A DNA stretch of 64,000 nucleotides from Chinchilla lanigera. Taxonomy: Eukaryota > Chordata > Mammalia > Rodentia > Chinchillidae. The position numbers and the translations under genes were made by a program. The DNA is taken from assembly GCF_000276665.1 (NCBI RefSeq), contig NW_004955481.1, positions 3,184,132-3,248,131 of the forward strand, given 5' to 3'. The notes below the pieces were generated by a model, which worked only from the letters and a program-made list of their open reading frames with translations, was not told the origin of the DNA and made no database searches. Positions 1 to 10,294 of the stretch are shown here, piece after piece (position 1 is the first letter of the stretch; the number at the start of each line of letters is the position of its first letter).

Positions 1-85
1 AATTCAGGATTTATTAATTCAGGATTGTCACAAGTTCAAGGCCAGCCTGGACTATGTAATGAGACCCTGTCTCAAAAGCCCAAAA
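1..85 (+). repeat. B1 SINE, 3' part
   Basis: The stretch from about base 20 reads as the end of a B1 element ('AAGGCCAGCCTGGACTA', then 'GAGACCCTGTCTCAAAA') followed by an A-rich tail. The 5' part is missing. It lies in NSRP1 intron 2. Confidence 0.75.
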
Positions 86-89
86 TAAA

Positions 90-680
90 TAAATAAAAAA
101 TAATAAACCTAGAAAAATACTCATAATGCAGGTGGTGACCACCAGATTAGAAAAACTGGAATAAACAGTCTGACAATAAAACCATTCAAACACTTATGAT
201 CTAACTAAAGCATCAGAATCTGCTTCCTTATTCATTTGGGGCAAAATGAATTTCCTTTCATTTTTTAGTTTTCATTTCCTTTGCCATTTCTCCCACCTTT
301 GAACAAAACGTAATTTTCTAGTTAGTTTCAACAATTTTTTAAAAAAAATACTTAAATAATTAAAAGTGCTGGACTACCACTTTCCCATTTCAAAACCCTA
401 ATATAAGCATTTAAAGTAATCAAAAAAAAAAAAAAAATCAAATTCATGTGCTAGGGCCCCCTCTGCTGGACCATTGGAGATAAAGCACAAGCTTATTAAA
501 TTTGGGATTTTAATTTCTTCCAGTGAAGTGCCAAGAAATAATGGCTTTGTTTCACGGTGGTGCCTCCTGAAGTATATAAATGCTCTCCTCAGATGAACCA
601 CGGATTTTTCAAAATGCTGATACTTTTATAATTGTTTAAACTGCTGATTAGTTATGAAAAAAGTTCAACCTATATTCAAA
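90..680. other. NSRP1 intron 2, nothing recognised
   Basis: AT-rich sequence with a 16-base A run near 421-436. No splice-flanked open frame matching NSRP1 exon 3 was found here, or anywhere else between 1 and 6600. Confidence 0.5.
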
Positions 681-905
681 CTTAACAACAGTAAATCCCT
701 TAATCAGCTTTGTATGTCTATATCTGTTTTCATGAAAAACCACTTTGAAGATATCAATATGTAATATAACAAGCATTGTTAACTCCCTACCACTCTGTTT
801 GTAACTCTGTACTGTCTTTACTGTTCCTTTGCTATTTTGTAAAATGTTGGCTGTCTGTTAATATTTTCCTTTTATTTTTAAAATAAAAAAAAATTTAAAA
901 AACAG
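680..905 (+). mobile_element. L1 3' UTR fragment
   Basis: The sequence parallels the 3' UTRs of the L1 copies ending near 48.1 and 51.4 kb: a 'GAAGATAtcAATATGtAAT' core, an 'AACAagCATTGTTAA' block and an A-rich end after 'AAAATAAAAAAA'. Only the 3' terminus is present. Confidence 0.65.
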
Positions 906-969
906 TAAATCATATACTCAACTAAGAAATTTACTTCTCTGTACAGAGATAAACCGGAATTCATAGATT

Positions 970-1057
970 GATGTGTGTGTGTGTATGTGTGTGTGTGTTT
1001 TGCACTCAAAGCAATTCTTCTGCCTGGAATTACAGGCATGCACCACCACACCTAGTA
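970..1057 (-). repeat. TG microsatellite and B1 fragment
   Basis: A TG-rich run (970-998) is followed by the reverse complement of a B1 5' end, ending in 'ATTACAGGCATGCACCACCA'. Confidence 0.65.
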
Positions 1058-1409
1058 GAATGATTTTTTTTAATAAGTAAATTATGTTAAAAGCATTAAA
1101 TTACAGTTCCCTTGTCTGCTGTCTTTTAGCTGGACTCCATCAATACAAGGAGAAGATGGTATATCATAGGGTAAGAGAATGGTAAGGTATTTCTGTCTTT
1201 TTATCTAAAATGGAATTTTCTAATTGGCTTCAGCTCCTTCTAGATAAGACTAATTGCTGCCAAGTAATCTTGCTCTCTGGCATCGAAGAGACATCAACCT
1301 ACCTGGATCCCTCCATTTATTAATACAGTACTTACTTCTTATTAATATTCTTGTCTGGACAGCCTCGGAATCCTCTATCTGGCTTCTCAAGTCTTCAAGC
1401 ACCTATATA

Positions 1410-1598
1410 ATCAATTTTTTAAGCTGGGTGTGTTGGCGCACGCCTGTAATCCCAGCACTCAGGAGGCTGAAGCAGGAGGATCACTGTGAGTTTGAGACCA
1501 GACTGGGGTACAAAGTGAGCTCAAGGCCAGTCTGAGCTGCACAGTGAGACCCTCTTAAAAAAAGGCAAAAAAAAAAAAAAAAAAAAAATCAATTTTTT
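1410..1598 (+). repeat. B1 SINE
   Basis: A full-length B1 with the 'GGCGCACGCCTGTAATCCCA' head, the internal duplication ('aaagtgagctcaaggccag') and a long A tail. A direct repeat 'TCAATTTTTT' flanks it at about 1410 and 1588, which fits L1-driven insertion. Confidence 0.9.
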
Positions 1599-1697
1599 GA
1601 AATACAATCCCTCTACATATAGGTAAAGGCCCAGGCCTATCTTTTCTGACTGTGTCCACCTATTGTTAGTCTGAGAAAACCTTCTAGACTACTTGTG

Positions 1698-2046
1698 CCT
1701 TAGTCACTTTCTTGTTGCTGGGACATAATACTGTATACCCACAACTTAAAGGAGAGTTTTAACGTTTCAGAGTTCTCAATCCACGGGTGGCTTGCTCCAA
1801 GGCAGATACAGAATGGTAGAGGGTCAGAGTGAGTGAAAAGCTGCTCATGTCATGATGGCCAGGAAGCAGAAAATGGAGGAAGTGCAGAGGGACACACATC
1901 TTTCCAAGTCTGGTCCTCAGTGACTGGCCTCCAACCAGGCCCCATCTCCTAACAGCAAGTCAGCTATAGCACTTGCATTGTCCAATCACCTTCCAAAAGC
2001 TCTGAGCACATGAGAATTTGGGGGGACAGTTTAGATCTAAACCATT
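1698..2046 (-). repeat. MaLR-like LTR, decayed
   Basis: This resembles the element at 28190-28530: both begin 'TTGCTGGGACAaAATAC', run through an 'AGGCAGA' block and end near a 'GGGGGGACA' string. The layout fits an old rodent MaLR-type LTR read from its minus strand. I cannot name the subfamily. Confidence 0.5.
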
Positions 2047-2581
2047 TCAGATTTAATACTTGTCCTTCTCAAAGTAAGGTACAGTATGGTAACTGCATGT
2101 TGCTCTGTATTACACAGTAAGCCAGGATGAGTTAAAATGAGACCACAAAATAAGTATAATCTTACTTATGTTTCTGTCATATTTACAGTAACGGATTTTA
2201 ATAATCATTCCTACAAAACAAACCACAAGATGCCAGACAATTTAATGGGAAATCATTTTTTTCATAAATGGTGATGGGAAAACTGGATACCCACATGTAA
2301 AAGAATGAAATTGGAATCCTACTTTGTAACATATAAAAAAAATTAACACAAAATGGATCAAAGACCTAAATTTAAAAGCCAACACTACAAAACTCTAGAA
2401 GAAGACAGAGGTGTTAATGGCCTTCAGTTAGGCAACAGTTTCTTTAGGAATGACACCAAAGCATTAACAAAGGAAAATAAATAAAATGGACTTCCTCAAA
2501 ATTGAAATGTCCTTCAAAGGACATTACCAAGAAGTGTAAAGACAAGCCACAGAATGAAAATATTTACAAATCATGTATCTG

Positions 2582-2667
2582 GTTTTTTTTGGTACTGGAA
2601 ATCAAACTCAGAACCTTGTGCTTGCCAGGCAGGCACTTGTGCTGCTGAGCTATATCCCTGGCCCCCC
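2582..2667 (-). repeat. ID SINE (tRNA-derived)
   Basis: Reverse complement of the local ID consensus ('CTTGCCAGGCAGGCACTTGT', 'GAGCTATATCCCTGGCCCC'). It sits inside the L1 ORF2 fragment. Confidence 0.85.
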
Positions 2668-2886
2668 AAATCAGGTATCTAATAGGGTACTTGTACCTAG
2701 GATATATGAAGAATTCTTACAACTCATAATAAAATGCATAAACAGGTAAATGATACAAATAGGCATTTTCCCAAAGATATAAAATTCATCATCACTGGAT
2801 ATTAAGCAAATGCAAACCAAAACCACAATGAGATTATCACTTTACATCCACTAGGTTATAATAAAAAAGGTAAGAAATGTTGAAGA

Positions 2887-3041
2887 GCCAGGTGTTGTGG
2901 TGCACAACTGTAATCCCAGAACTTGGGAGGCTGAGGCAGGAGGATCACTGTGAGTTTAAGGCCAGCCTGGGCTGCAAAGTAAGTTCAAGGCTAGCCTGAA
3001 CTGCACAGTGAAACCTTGTCTCAAAAAGTAGAAGATAAAAA
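2887..3041 (+). repeat. B1 SINE
   Basis: A full B1 flanked by the 15-bp direct repeat 'AAGAAATGTTGAAGA' (2872-2886 and 3042-3056), a clean target-site duplication inside the L1. Confidence 0.92.
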
Positions 3042-3242
3042 AAGAAATGTTGAAGAAGATGTGAAAATGCTGGAACTCTCATGTACTGCTGAAAGGCAAG
3101 CAAAATGTTATACCCACTTTGGAAAACAGCCCTGCAATTCCTCAGAAGGTAAAACATAATTACAAAAACCAGCAATTCTACTTCTAATATATATCCAACA
3201 GAAACGAAAACATATAAACTTATCTTGACACAAAAACCTGGA

Positions 3243-3619
3243 CAGATATTCCTTGTTTAAAGATTGAGTTATAGTCCTGTGACTGAATTATCCACTAAAT
3301 TAGGAGTTATATACAGTATACACATTACAGTATTGACAACAAAGAGATGTGTAAAGGAAATTCCAGTTTGATGACTCTGCTTTTATCCACATAACTTACA
3401 TGCAATACTGTAATATACAGCAGAGCCTAAAACTATAGCACTGTACTAAACAGTACAATCAGCAAAAATTACAGTACTGCATAAACGAAGTGTACTATAT
3501 AAAAAAAATACATGGAGGGTCTATTAACAAGATATACAGAACTGTACCAAAGAAAAGATAGGCTGCAAGTCTGAGTGGTAGGTTGTAAGTCTGAACAATC
3601 ATTAAACAAGTATGATCTG
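3243..3619. mobile_element. Tigger-like non-autonomous DNA transposon
   Basis: The 377-bp insert splits L1 ORF2. The left end starts 'CAGATATTCCTTGTTTAA' and the reverse complement of the right end starts 'CAGATCATACTTGTTTAA', so the termini are imperfect inverted repeats. The right side is followed by TA; the matching left dinucleotide is GA, presumably a decayed TA. A CAG terminus plus TA target is typical of Tigger/pogo elements. There is no coding capacity. Confidence 0.6.
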
Positions 3620-3715
3620 TACACAAATGTTCAAAGAGGCATTATTTATTATAGACAGATAGTGGAAACAACTCAAAAGCCCACTCATTTGAGGCGCTAG
3701 GTTCTACCCTCAGAC

Positions 3716-3757
3716 AGGGAAGGGGAAGGGAAGGAGGAGGAGAGAGGGGAGGGACAG
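3716..3757 (+). repeat. G-rich purine repeat
   Basis: A GGGAAGG-type purine run containing several GGG/GGGG tracts. It lies in the L1 remnant. Confidence 0.7.
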
Positions 3758-4145
3758 AATAAAGTAGTGATTCATGTTATAACTTTGAATACACAGTAAG
3801 TGAAAGCAGACACAAAAGGTCACCCATTGCATAATTTCATTTATATGAAATGTCCTCAACAGGCAAATCCATACAAAAACGAAGATTAGTGTTTCTGGGG
3901 TGTGGGGGCAGGGAAAATGAAGAGTGACTATAATGGGTACAGGCTTTTTTCTTGGTAATGAAAATGTTCTAAAATTAGATGGTGATTAATTATACAACTC
4001 AAACACTAACAAATAAAAATATACCATTTTTAAAAGGTGAAGTATGTGGTATACAGATTATATCGCAACGGTGTATTTTAAAAGGGTGAAATAACCAAAA
4101 CAACTTGCATGCAAATTAAAACTAAAATATAGGATAAAACATCCT

Positions 4146-4215
4146 CAAACTGGGCATAGTGATGGACACTCTGCCTAGCATGTGTGAGGCCTTGGGTTAA
4201 ATCCTTAGTACTGCA
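4146..4215 (+). repeat. Old ID-like tRNA-derived fragment
   Basis: The text 'CTGCCTAGCATGTGTGAGGC' followed by 'TGGGTTAAATCCTTAGTACT' matches the middle of an ID element, with many substitutions. Confidence 0.55.
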
Positions 4216-4399
4216 GTAGGGAGCAAAGAACCCACATAAATTTTTTAACATCCTATAAATAATCATAAAAGGTACATATTATGTATCAAATCTCTTCCTC
4301 TTGTACTAATATTCTTAGCTATCTAGAATACAAATACATCAATTCATCTTTCCTTTCTTATGTGTGTATTTGCTTTGGCTGCCAGATCCTGTTTATTTT

Positions 4400-4600
4400 T
4401 GTGGTATTTCTCCTATTTGTCTCCTTTGATTCCCACTGACCTCACTGTACTTAAGGTCCTCATCTTTCACCTAAACTACTGTAGAAACTTTCTAACAGGC
4501 ACATCAACCCTCATCTCTTGTTTCTTCTCTTCCAAGCTTCACAATTCAAGTTATCTTCTCACAACAGAAATGTACTCACACCATTAAACTACTAAAAAAC
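4400..4600 (+). repeat. Unclassified old interspersed repeat
   Basis: C/T-rich text about 'CTCATCTttCACCTaAACTA' resembles an ancient LINE 3' region common in eutherian genomes, also hinted at near 33.5-34.0 kb. The class is uncertain. Confidence 0.3.
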
Positions 4601-4744
4601 TATTTTCAAAGAAAAAGTTTAAGTTTCCTATGAGAAACTTGAAGGCTGTTTAAATCCCTTGGTTTTCCTTTAGCAAAGTCAATCATTTCATCCTCTACAT
4701 CTCATTAACATTTTGTAATTCCATTACTGAAACAAGGCAAGAGA

Positions 4745-4930
4745 GAGAATGGGAAGAGTATACAGATTGGGGCCAGACAGGCCTAAATTCAAATCCTACT
4801 ACCAGCGCTTATATTAGTTCCATGGCCTGAAAAATTATTTGAGTTTCTCTTTCCTTATCTGTAAAATGAGAGTAATACTTCTATCACAGAGGTCAAATAA
4901 AGTACAATGGCACTCAGGAATCCTCAACGT
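4745..4930 (+). repeat. MIR SINE
   Basis: It shows the MIR order: 'GGGGCCAGACAGGCCTAAAT', then 'CCTTATCTGTAAAATGAGA', then a 'GGTCAAATAAAG' tail. Ancient mammalian SINE. Confidence 0.8.
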
Positions 4931-5044
4931 TAGTTTTCTTTCCAAATTTGTATTTATATACTACTTTATATTTTTATACTGCTCTATATTAATGTTTACA
5001 TGTCTGTCTCACTAAACTATGAATTGGCCAGAAGCAACACTATA

Positions 5045-5350
5045 CAAATGCTCCTCAACTTACAGTGGGGTTACATCCTGATAAACCCATCGAAATTAAA
5101 AACATCTTCAGTCAAAATACATTTAATATGCAAGATAGGATTGTACAACTAGCCTGGGGAAAACACTGAAATTCAAAATGTTGTCTCTAATGAATGCTTA
5201 TTACTTTTGCATTGCTACGAAGTCAAAACCATAAGCCAAACCATTTTAAGTTTTCCACTGTGAGTATACGGACTCCAAAAAATTATTATAAGGGTGCCAC
5301 ACAGACTAAATAAAGCACATGGGCTGCAGCTACAAAATCAATCAACTCTC
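5045..5350. mobile_element. DNA-transposon-like fragment
   Basis: The left end 'GCTCCTCAACTTACAGTGGG' followed by 'TACATCCTGATAAACCCATC' looks like the terminal part of an ancient Tigger-group element. The other end is not clear. Confidence 0.45.
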
Positions 5351-5559
5351 AACCGTGGAGTGGGTATTAAGTATTTATTGATGGAGGAATTTAAGAATTG
5401 AATAGTTGTACTTAGTAACTTTCTCAACATTTTATTTGAAAATAATCTACTTGTCTACATAGAGAAATTTAACTAGTAACCTTGATTCATTTTATATAAT
5501 CACTTATTAAATTTTATGAGGAAATAAAAACAGAAAAACATAAGGTAAGCAATTCATTT

Positions 5560-5875
5560 CAGCAAAATGTACTTCTACAACTGCAGGGATGAATCTCACT
5601 GAAGGAAGTGAGACCTAAAAGACTACTATACACTGCATGATTTCTTTTACATGAATTTCTTGAACAGACAAAACTAGAGATAGAACTCACATGAGTAGTT
5701 TTCTGGGGCAAAACATGGGGAGGCAGACTGTAGAGGTGCAGAGAACAACTTTTAGAACAGAGAGAAAAGTTCTGTATCTTGATTCTGGGTTAAACCTTTG
5801 CCAAAAATCATCAATCTGTACACTTATTATCTGACTTTATTATAGGTCAACTTAACCTCAAACTTTAAAAAGTAT
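5560..5875 (+). mobile_element. L1M-type 3' end
   Basis: Parallels the ends at 3.8-4.1 and 13.9-14.25 kb: 'CATGATTTCTTTTACATGAA', a 'GGGGAGGCAGACTGTAGAGG' stretch and 'AAATCATCAATCTGTACACT'. Only the 3' terminus is left. Confidence 0.6.
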
Positions 5876-6619
5876 GACCAAATATAGCCATTTTTTTCCA
5901 AAGCAGCAAAAAAACCCAAAATGCCTTTTCTATATATTGCTAGTAAAAACTGAAAAAGAGGCTATTTTCCTGCCAGAGCAAAGAGATACCAGAGATGAAT
6001 GGATATAAAGGTTTCTGTTTTAAGGAAAACATATACACAAAAAAACCTCAATTATTAATTAAGCACACATCTGGGGTCCTTTAGGCTGTACAGTGGGTTT
6101 CACAGGAAAAAACTTTTAGTCACTAAAACAGAAAATGTTCATATTAAGTGTTATTATCAGAGTATTATCCACAGTTAACTTTATTCACTACCATAATTAT
6201 AACTGAGTAATGACATTTAACAGACACTGAATAACCACAAAAGTAGTTTCATGAAAAATAGTTACTCCTTCACAATGTTAACAAATTAGAAGGTACCCTA
6301 CTAATAAAAACTTCTAGGAAATTGGTAACATTTTAATAGCTAATTCTTAGGAATCTATCAACAGGTTAGTTACATCACTTTTAGTTATCTGAAAAAAAAA
6401 ACTGCTGTCTAAAAGTAATGACGTTCACAGCTTCTGAAAAGAAAAACTCGGTTTATAAAAAAAAAGTTGGTGGAGCTTCTTTCTTTAAACATTCCTTTTG
6501 ATAATTCTGTACATTATATTCCAAAAACAGTGCTGAGAAATAACAAGGGTAATGACATCAAACTCACGGAGTTCAATTTAAAATTTTTTGTATTTCTAAC
6601 AAAACATAGGTTCCCTTAC

Positions 6620-6713
6620 CTCTTCATCATCATCAGAATCATTCCCAAACACTGATGGTTTCTGCAAAACAGCGTGCAACTGCTGTGTTTTCTTTGGCAA
6701 AATAAGCCCATAC
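6620..6713 (-). CDS. NSRP1: NSRP1 coding exon 2
   Basis: The exon is bounded by an AG at 6714-6715 and by a GTAAGG donor at 6619-6614. Its first base completes the Gln codon split by intron 1. It then encodes 31 residues, from YGLILPKKTQQLHAVLQKPS to the acidic stretch NDSDDDEE, and stops in phase 0. The human protein, as I remember it, has one more Asp and one fewer Glu in the acidic run and Pro where this has Ala, so the exon is highly conserved. The acidic Ser-Asp run is a plausible CK2 site (inference). Confidence 0.95.
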
Positions 6714-6720
6714 CTGTGTA

Positions 6721-7554
6721 TTTTTTTTGAAATAGAAATTACACCATTATCTTCAAATGTTAAAAAATACATCCACTACCTCTTGCAAATGAGGCTACCA
6801 AATCAAAACACGTTATACAGCCTATGAACATAACACTTTCTGATTTTCAACGGTCTCAAAATCCTAATATGCCGTTTTTGTAATTATTACTCATTATTGT
6901 GTTTGTGGACCGGGCCAACCTCAAATACCATTTTTATCAAGAGAAGTAAATGAAGAGTTCAGAAATGTCTTGGGTGGGGAAGTGACACCAACGTTTTAAA
7001 AAACAAGTGAAAAGCTTAGTGAAAAGCTTAGTTCATGTCTGCTACCAATAAAAGCGCTCTAAATTATCCTTGTGGTCTAAAAGCATCAAGAAAACGGTTA
7101 GGGTTTTTCCCCCTTTAGCGTGTACTGGCACAGTTTTTAAGCAGTGAATGGATATTATAACCCACAATCTTTCAAAAATTAACTTAACTGAGAAACTCAA
7201 CTATCCGTGAGAAAAGTTCCCATTACACGTTATACGCTCACTTGCGTTTGCCTTGCTGCATTTGAGAACCATCCCATTGGCCTCAACTCATTGGCCTTTC
7301 AGAAAGTAAGGATCACATCAAAGGTAAAATTTCCAAGAACGCACGATATGTGTCTCTTCTGCGGCCACGTATACCCCAATTCCCTACCATGCCTACCCTT
7401 TTCTGTGGCTCCTCGCATAACACTCCTAAAACGAGAAGGGAGGGCGGGAATCAGGACTTGAGCTTCTGCCAAGGAGAACAAGGCCCTCTAAGGAAATCAG
7501 GAATTGTCTCTCTTCTCAGTGCCCCTGAGAGCATCCAACCGGCGAGAAACTCAA
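6721..7554. other. NSRP1: NSRP1 intron 1 outside the miRNA
   Basis: Unique-looking sequence with no SINE or L1. CpG density rises from about 7400 toward exon 1. Short open frames on both strands here are chance frames in GC-rich sequence. Confidence 0.7.
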
Positions 7555-7648
7555 GCGCGGGGTAGGAAGCAAGACTGAGGGGCCTCAGACCGAGCTTTTG
7601 GAAAATAGAAAAGTCTCGCTCTCTGCCCCTCAGCCTAACTTCCTTTAT
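7555..7648 (-). ncRNA. MIR423: miR-423 precursor hairpin
   Basis: Read on the minus strand, the 94 bases form the miR-423 hairpin. The 5p arm is at 7632-7610 (starts TGAGGGGCAGAGAGCGAGAC). The 3p arm is at 7596-7574 (starts AGCTCGGTCTGAGGCCCCTC). A loop containing TATTTTCC lies between. Both mature arms match my memory of the human sequences; the one difference I notice in the 94 nt is near the 3' base of the stem. The hairpin lies in NSRP1 intron 1 in the sense orientation, so it should be processed from the NSRP1 primary transcript, as in human. The opposite strand also folds and corresponds to human miR-3184. Confidence 0.97.
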
Positions 7649-7860
7649 TTCCTCACAAGTTTCTCCCTCAAACTTCGGACTTCCATCCTGGAACATGTAT
7701 GGGGGAGGGGAAATCTAGCCTGCTCAGGAGTTCTCCTTTTCCCGTCTCTATCTCTGCCAACACAGCCCCTTCACTTCCAGCGCACTTTAACTCCTCTGCC
7801 AAAGACACAGACGCCGTAGCTTCTCGCTCCCAGCCTGACCCTAACTCCCAAATCACTCAC

Positions 7861-7880
7861 TGCCTGCCCGGAATCGCCAT
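7861..7880 (-). CDS. NSRP1: NSRP1 coding exon 1
   Basis: Twenty coding bases, ATG GCG ATT CCG GGC AGG CA, encode MAIPGR and the first two bases of Gln, followed by a GTGAGTG donor (7860-7854). The ATG has a good context (AGCAAGATGG). It joins in frame to the exon at 6713. Together with that exon it gives the known NSRP1 start, which settles both the start codon and the strand. Confidence 0.95.
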
Positions 7881-8000
7881 CTTGCTCCCGTCTCCGCTGA
7901 ACGTGGCCGACGCCGTCGTGACGCTGACGCTGACGCAGCCACGTAGATTCTCGCGCGGTTTTGTGCGCCCGGAAGCTGTTTAGCGAGTTGCTTTCATGTT
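7881..8000 (-). promoter_or_regulatory. NSRP1 / MIR423 CpG-rich promoter
   Basis: Dense CpG sequence lies directly upstream of the NSRP1 ATG, with no TATA box. Three TGACGC hexamers stand in tandem at 7919-7936 (CRE/ATF-like half sites), followed by a 'TCTCGCGC' string near 7950. This is the expected layout of a housekeeping CpG promoter. The start site itself cannot be seen. Confidence 0.75.
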
Positions 8001-8094
8001 CGTGAGGAATGTGTGCTGGCACGTGTGCTTTGTTTTGAAGCCGACCTGTTGACTAGAAATCAGAGGGAAGAAAGGAATGAAAAGGAGTCCAGTC

Positions 8095-8275
8095 CAGGGC
8101 GTGTCAAAGTGTGCTCCTGGGTTTAGCAGCATCACCAGAGATAGTGTTAGAATTGCACATTCTCGGGCTCCACCCCAAACCTGCTGAATCAGAAATTCTG
8201 AGATGAGACAGAGACATCTAAATGTCAGTGAGTCCTCCGAGTAATTGTGATACTCTAGTTTGAAAACCACTACCT
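8095..8275 (+). repeat. MER5A-like hAT transposon
   Basis: The order 'TCAAAGTGTGCTCCTGGGTT', 'CAGCATCACCAGAGATAG', 'TCTCGGGCTCCACCCCAAAC' and 'GTTTGAAAACCACTACC' is that of MER5A, an ancient hAT-Charlie MITE. Confidence 0.85.
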
Positions 8276-8448
8276 TAAGCTATCGATTTCCCTTCTTCTG
8301 AGGTATTCAGTATAAGTATATAACTGTCTCAGAGTAAGTAAGCAGAAAATGAAAATCTATATGCCAATGATTTCTCACAGAGGACTGAAATTATTAATTA
8401 GCAATACTGTTCATGGTGCCTCTAGGTATAGCCATGAAGAGTATATAT

Positions 8449-8575
8449 GAAGGCTGACACGGTGGTGTACTCCTGTAATACCAGCACTCGGGAGGCTGAG
8501 GATTGCCATGAGTTCGAGGCCAGCCTCCACTATATAGCAATACCTTGTCTCAAAAAAAAAAAAAAAAAAAAAATC
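8449..8575 (+). repeat. B1 SINE
   Basis: B1 head 'TGTAATACCAGCACTCGGGA' and end 'CCTTGTCTC', then a 22-base A run. A short internal deletion is present. Confidence 0.88.
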
Positions 8576-8837
8576 ATAAATGTGCTGTGTTTTTTTAAAA
8601 CTCTAGCCACATTCCATCTTATGTATCCACTCAGTCCTGGCCCATTACAGCCTAATCTTAGAGCAACAAAGAGGTCCTTTCAATTACGAAAAGAAGGATA
8701 TTGAAATATCCAGTTATAAATGTGTGTTTCTCCTCTCAATTCTGTCAGTTTTTGTTTCACATATATTGAAGTGAGGTATTTAAACATTTAGGATTGTAAT
8801 GGCCTCGTGCATTAACTCTTGTATCAGTAAGAAGTGA

Positions 8838-8915
8838 CTAGCTGGGAGGGGTTATGCCTCACTGGCAGAATGCTTGCTTAGCATGCCCAAAGCCGTTAGT
8901 TCAATCTCTAGAAAT
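8838..8915 (+). repeat. Old ID-like fragment
   Basis: 'CTCACTGGCAGAATGCTTGC' then 'TTAGCATGCCCAAAGCC' corresponds to a diverged tRNA-derived SINE without a clear tail. Confidence 0.55.
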
Positions 8916-9107
8916 CCTCTTTGTGTATGTTGATGTAACTAGGTTTCCTCTAGTTAAGGATGGCATATCTTTTAGGACGTTGTTACATTTAACCTCTTTT
9001 AATCTATTTGTATTCAAATTGGGTCACTTGTTGATTGGGTATAGTTGAGTCCTTTTTAGCCAGACAGTCTCTTCCTTTTGTGTTTAAAACATTTTCATTA
9101 AAGTGAT

Positions 9108-9240
9108 TGTGGCAGGTGTGGTGGCACATGTCTGTAATCCTAGCACTAAGGAGGCTGAAGCAGGAGGATCGCCAGGACTTCAAGGCCAGTTACATACAGT
9201 AGGGACCCTGTCTCCAATGAATGAATGAATTAATTAATGG
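9108..9240 (+). repeat. B1 SINE, diverged
   Basis: 'GGTGGCACATGTCTGTAATC' head and 'GGGACCCTGTCTCC' end with an AATG-repeat tail. Confidence 0.85.
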
Positions 9241-9482
9241 GATTGTAAGTATGGTTGTTATTTTCTCCCGTCTCTTTTTTGTGTCCCCCATTTTTTGTGC
9301 TCCCCTCCTTTGCTCTTCTTTAGGATTAAAAGAGATTTGTATGATTCAGTTTATGATTTAACTTCCCTTGGTGGTTTGTTAGCCATACTTCTTTGCTTGT
9401 TTCTCTAAGGTGTTGCTTTAGGGTTTTTAACACACATCTTCATTTTGTTACAGTCTACCTTTCAAGTAAAAATATAACACTT

Positions 9483-9560
9483 TAGGGAACATAGCTTTGT
9501 GGTAGAGTCCTGGCCTAGCGTGTTTGAGGCCCTAAGTTTGACCTCCACCATGAAGGGAGG
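9483..9560 (+). repeat. Old ID-like fragment
   Basis: 'CATAGCTTTGTGGTAGAGTC' then 'CTGGCCTAGCGTGTTTGAGG' is a diverged tRNA-derived SINE. Confidence 0.55.
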
Positions 9561-9814
9561 GAAAATAATACCACTTTATGTATAGTATAAGAAGGTGCAA
9601 CAATATGCTTCTATTTTCCTTTTATATTGCTGCTGTTCTCATACATTTTACATCTACATATATTATAAATGCAAAATAAATCGTTACAATTTTTGCTTGA
9701 AACTTTTTCTTTTAGGTAATACTGGAGATGATGACCTCACACATGCCAAGATGCTTCATACTAAGCAACATCCCAAGCCCTTTTAATTTTGAGGGAGAGT
9801 TTCATAAGTTAATG

Positions 9815-10023
9815 CTGAACTGGCAATCCTCCTGCCTCAGCCTCCTTAGTAGCTGGTTTTTTGTTTTTGTTTTTGTTTAGTTTTTTGATACAGGGTGTTG
9901 CCTTATAGTTCAGGCAGGCCTTGAACTCACTTTGTAGCCCAGGCTGGCCTCAAACTCATGGCAATCCTCTTGCCTCAGCCTCCCAAGTGCTGGGATTATA
10001 GACATATGCCACCATGCCTGACA
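9815..10023 (-). repeat. B1 SINE inserted in an older B1
   Basis: A complete reverse-oriented B1 (about 9858-10023) lies next to a partial one (9815-9857) that carries a duplicate of the 'CTCCTGCCTCAGCCTCC' block. This looks like one B1 inserted into another. Confidence 0.85.
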
Positions 10024-10216
10024 GCTGTAATTATTTTTAAAGTTATTTCCCAAATAAGAAAAGTATTATGTTTACCCACATATTTGCCATTTCTACTGTC
10101 TCCATAACTTTGTGTAGATTCTGATTTCTATCTGGTATGATGCCTCTTTAAATCTCTTTCTAAAAACAGCTTGAGGTAGAACTGACATGCAGTTTATTCA
10201 TTTACAGTGTACAATT

Positions 10217-10294
10217 CGGAGCTGGGGATATAGCTCAGTGGCACAAGTGCCTGCCTGGCAAGCACAAGGTCCTGAGTTCAATTCCTGGTACAAG

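Larger units (their letters stand above)
2265..4080 (+). mobile_element. L1 ORF2 3' end and 3' UTR, nested insertions
   Basis: This is an old L1 on the plus strand. Recognisable ORF2 pieces include 'AAAATGGATCAAAGACCTAA' and 'AAATGCAAACCAAAACCACA'. It is interrupted by an ID element (2582-2667), a B1 (2887-3041) and a 377-bp Tigger-like element (3243-3619). After these it resumes at 'GTACACAAATGTTCAaAGaG' and ends with an L1M-type 3' UTR ('GATGGTGATTAATTAtACAA') near 4080. The frame is full of stops. Confidence 0.8.
1..7880 (-). other. NSRP1: NSRP1 locus, 5' part (exons 1-2)
   Basis: NSRP1 (CCDC55, NSrp70) is a nuclear-speckle protein that modulates alternative splice-site choice. The two coding exons seen here give the first 38 codons, starting MAIPGRQYGLILPKK, which I recognise as the NSRP1 N-terminus, including the acidic patch that ends exon 2. 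The coiled-coil and Arg/Ser/Glu-rich parts are in later exons beyond base 1. Support for the identification also comes from miR-423 in intron 1 and from EFCAB5 lying upstream on the same strand, as in human. Intron 1 is 1.15 kb. Intron 2 runs past the left edge. Confidence 0.93.

Noticed and set aside
1..6600. NSRP1 exon 3
   Set aside because: I looked for a minus-strand frame starting in phase 0 after an AG and resembling the next part of NSRP1, and found none; it is probably outside the window.
7207..8270. Overlapping open frames on both strands around the promoter
   Set aside because: They arise from stop-poor, CpG-rich sequence. The only coding part here is the 20-base NSRP1 exon 1.
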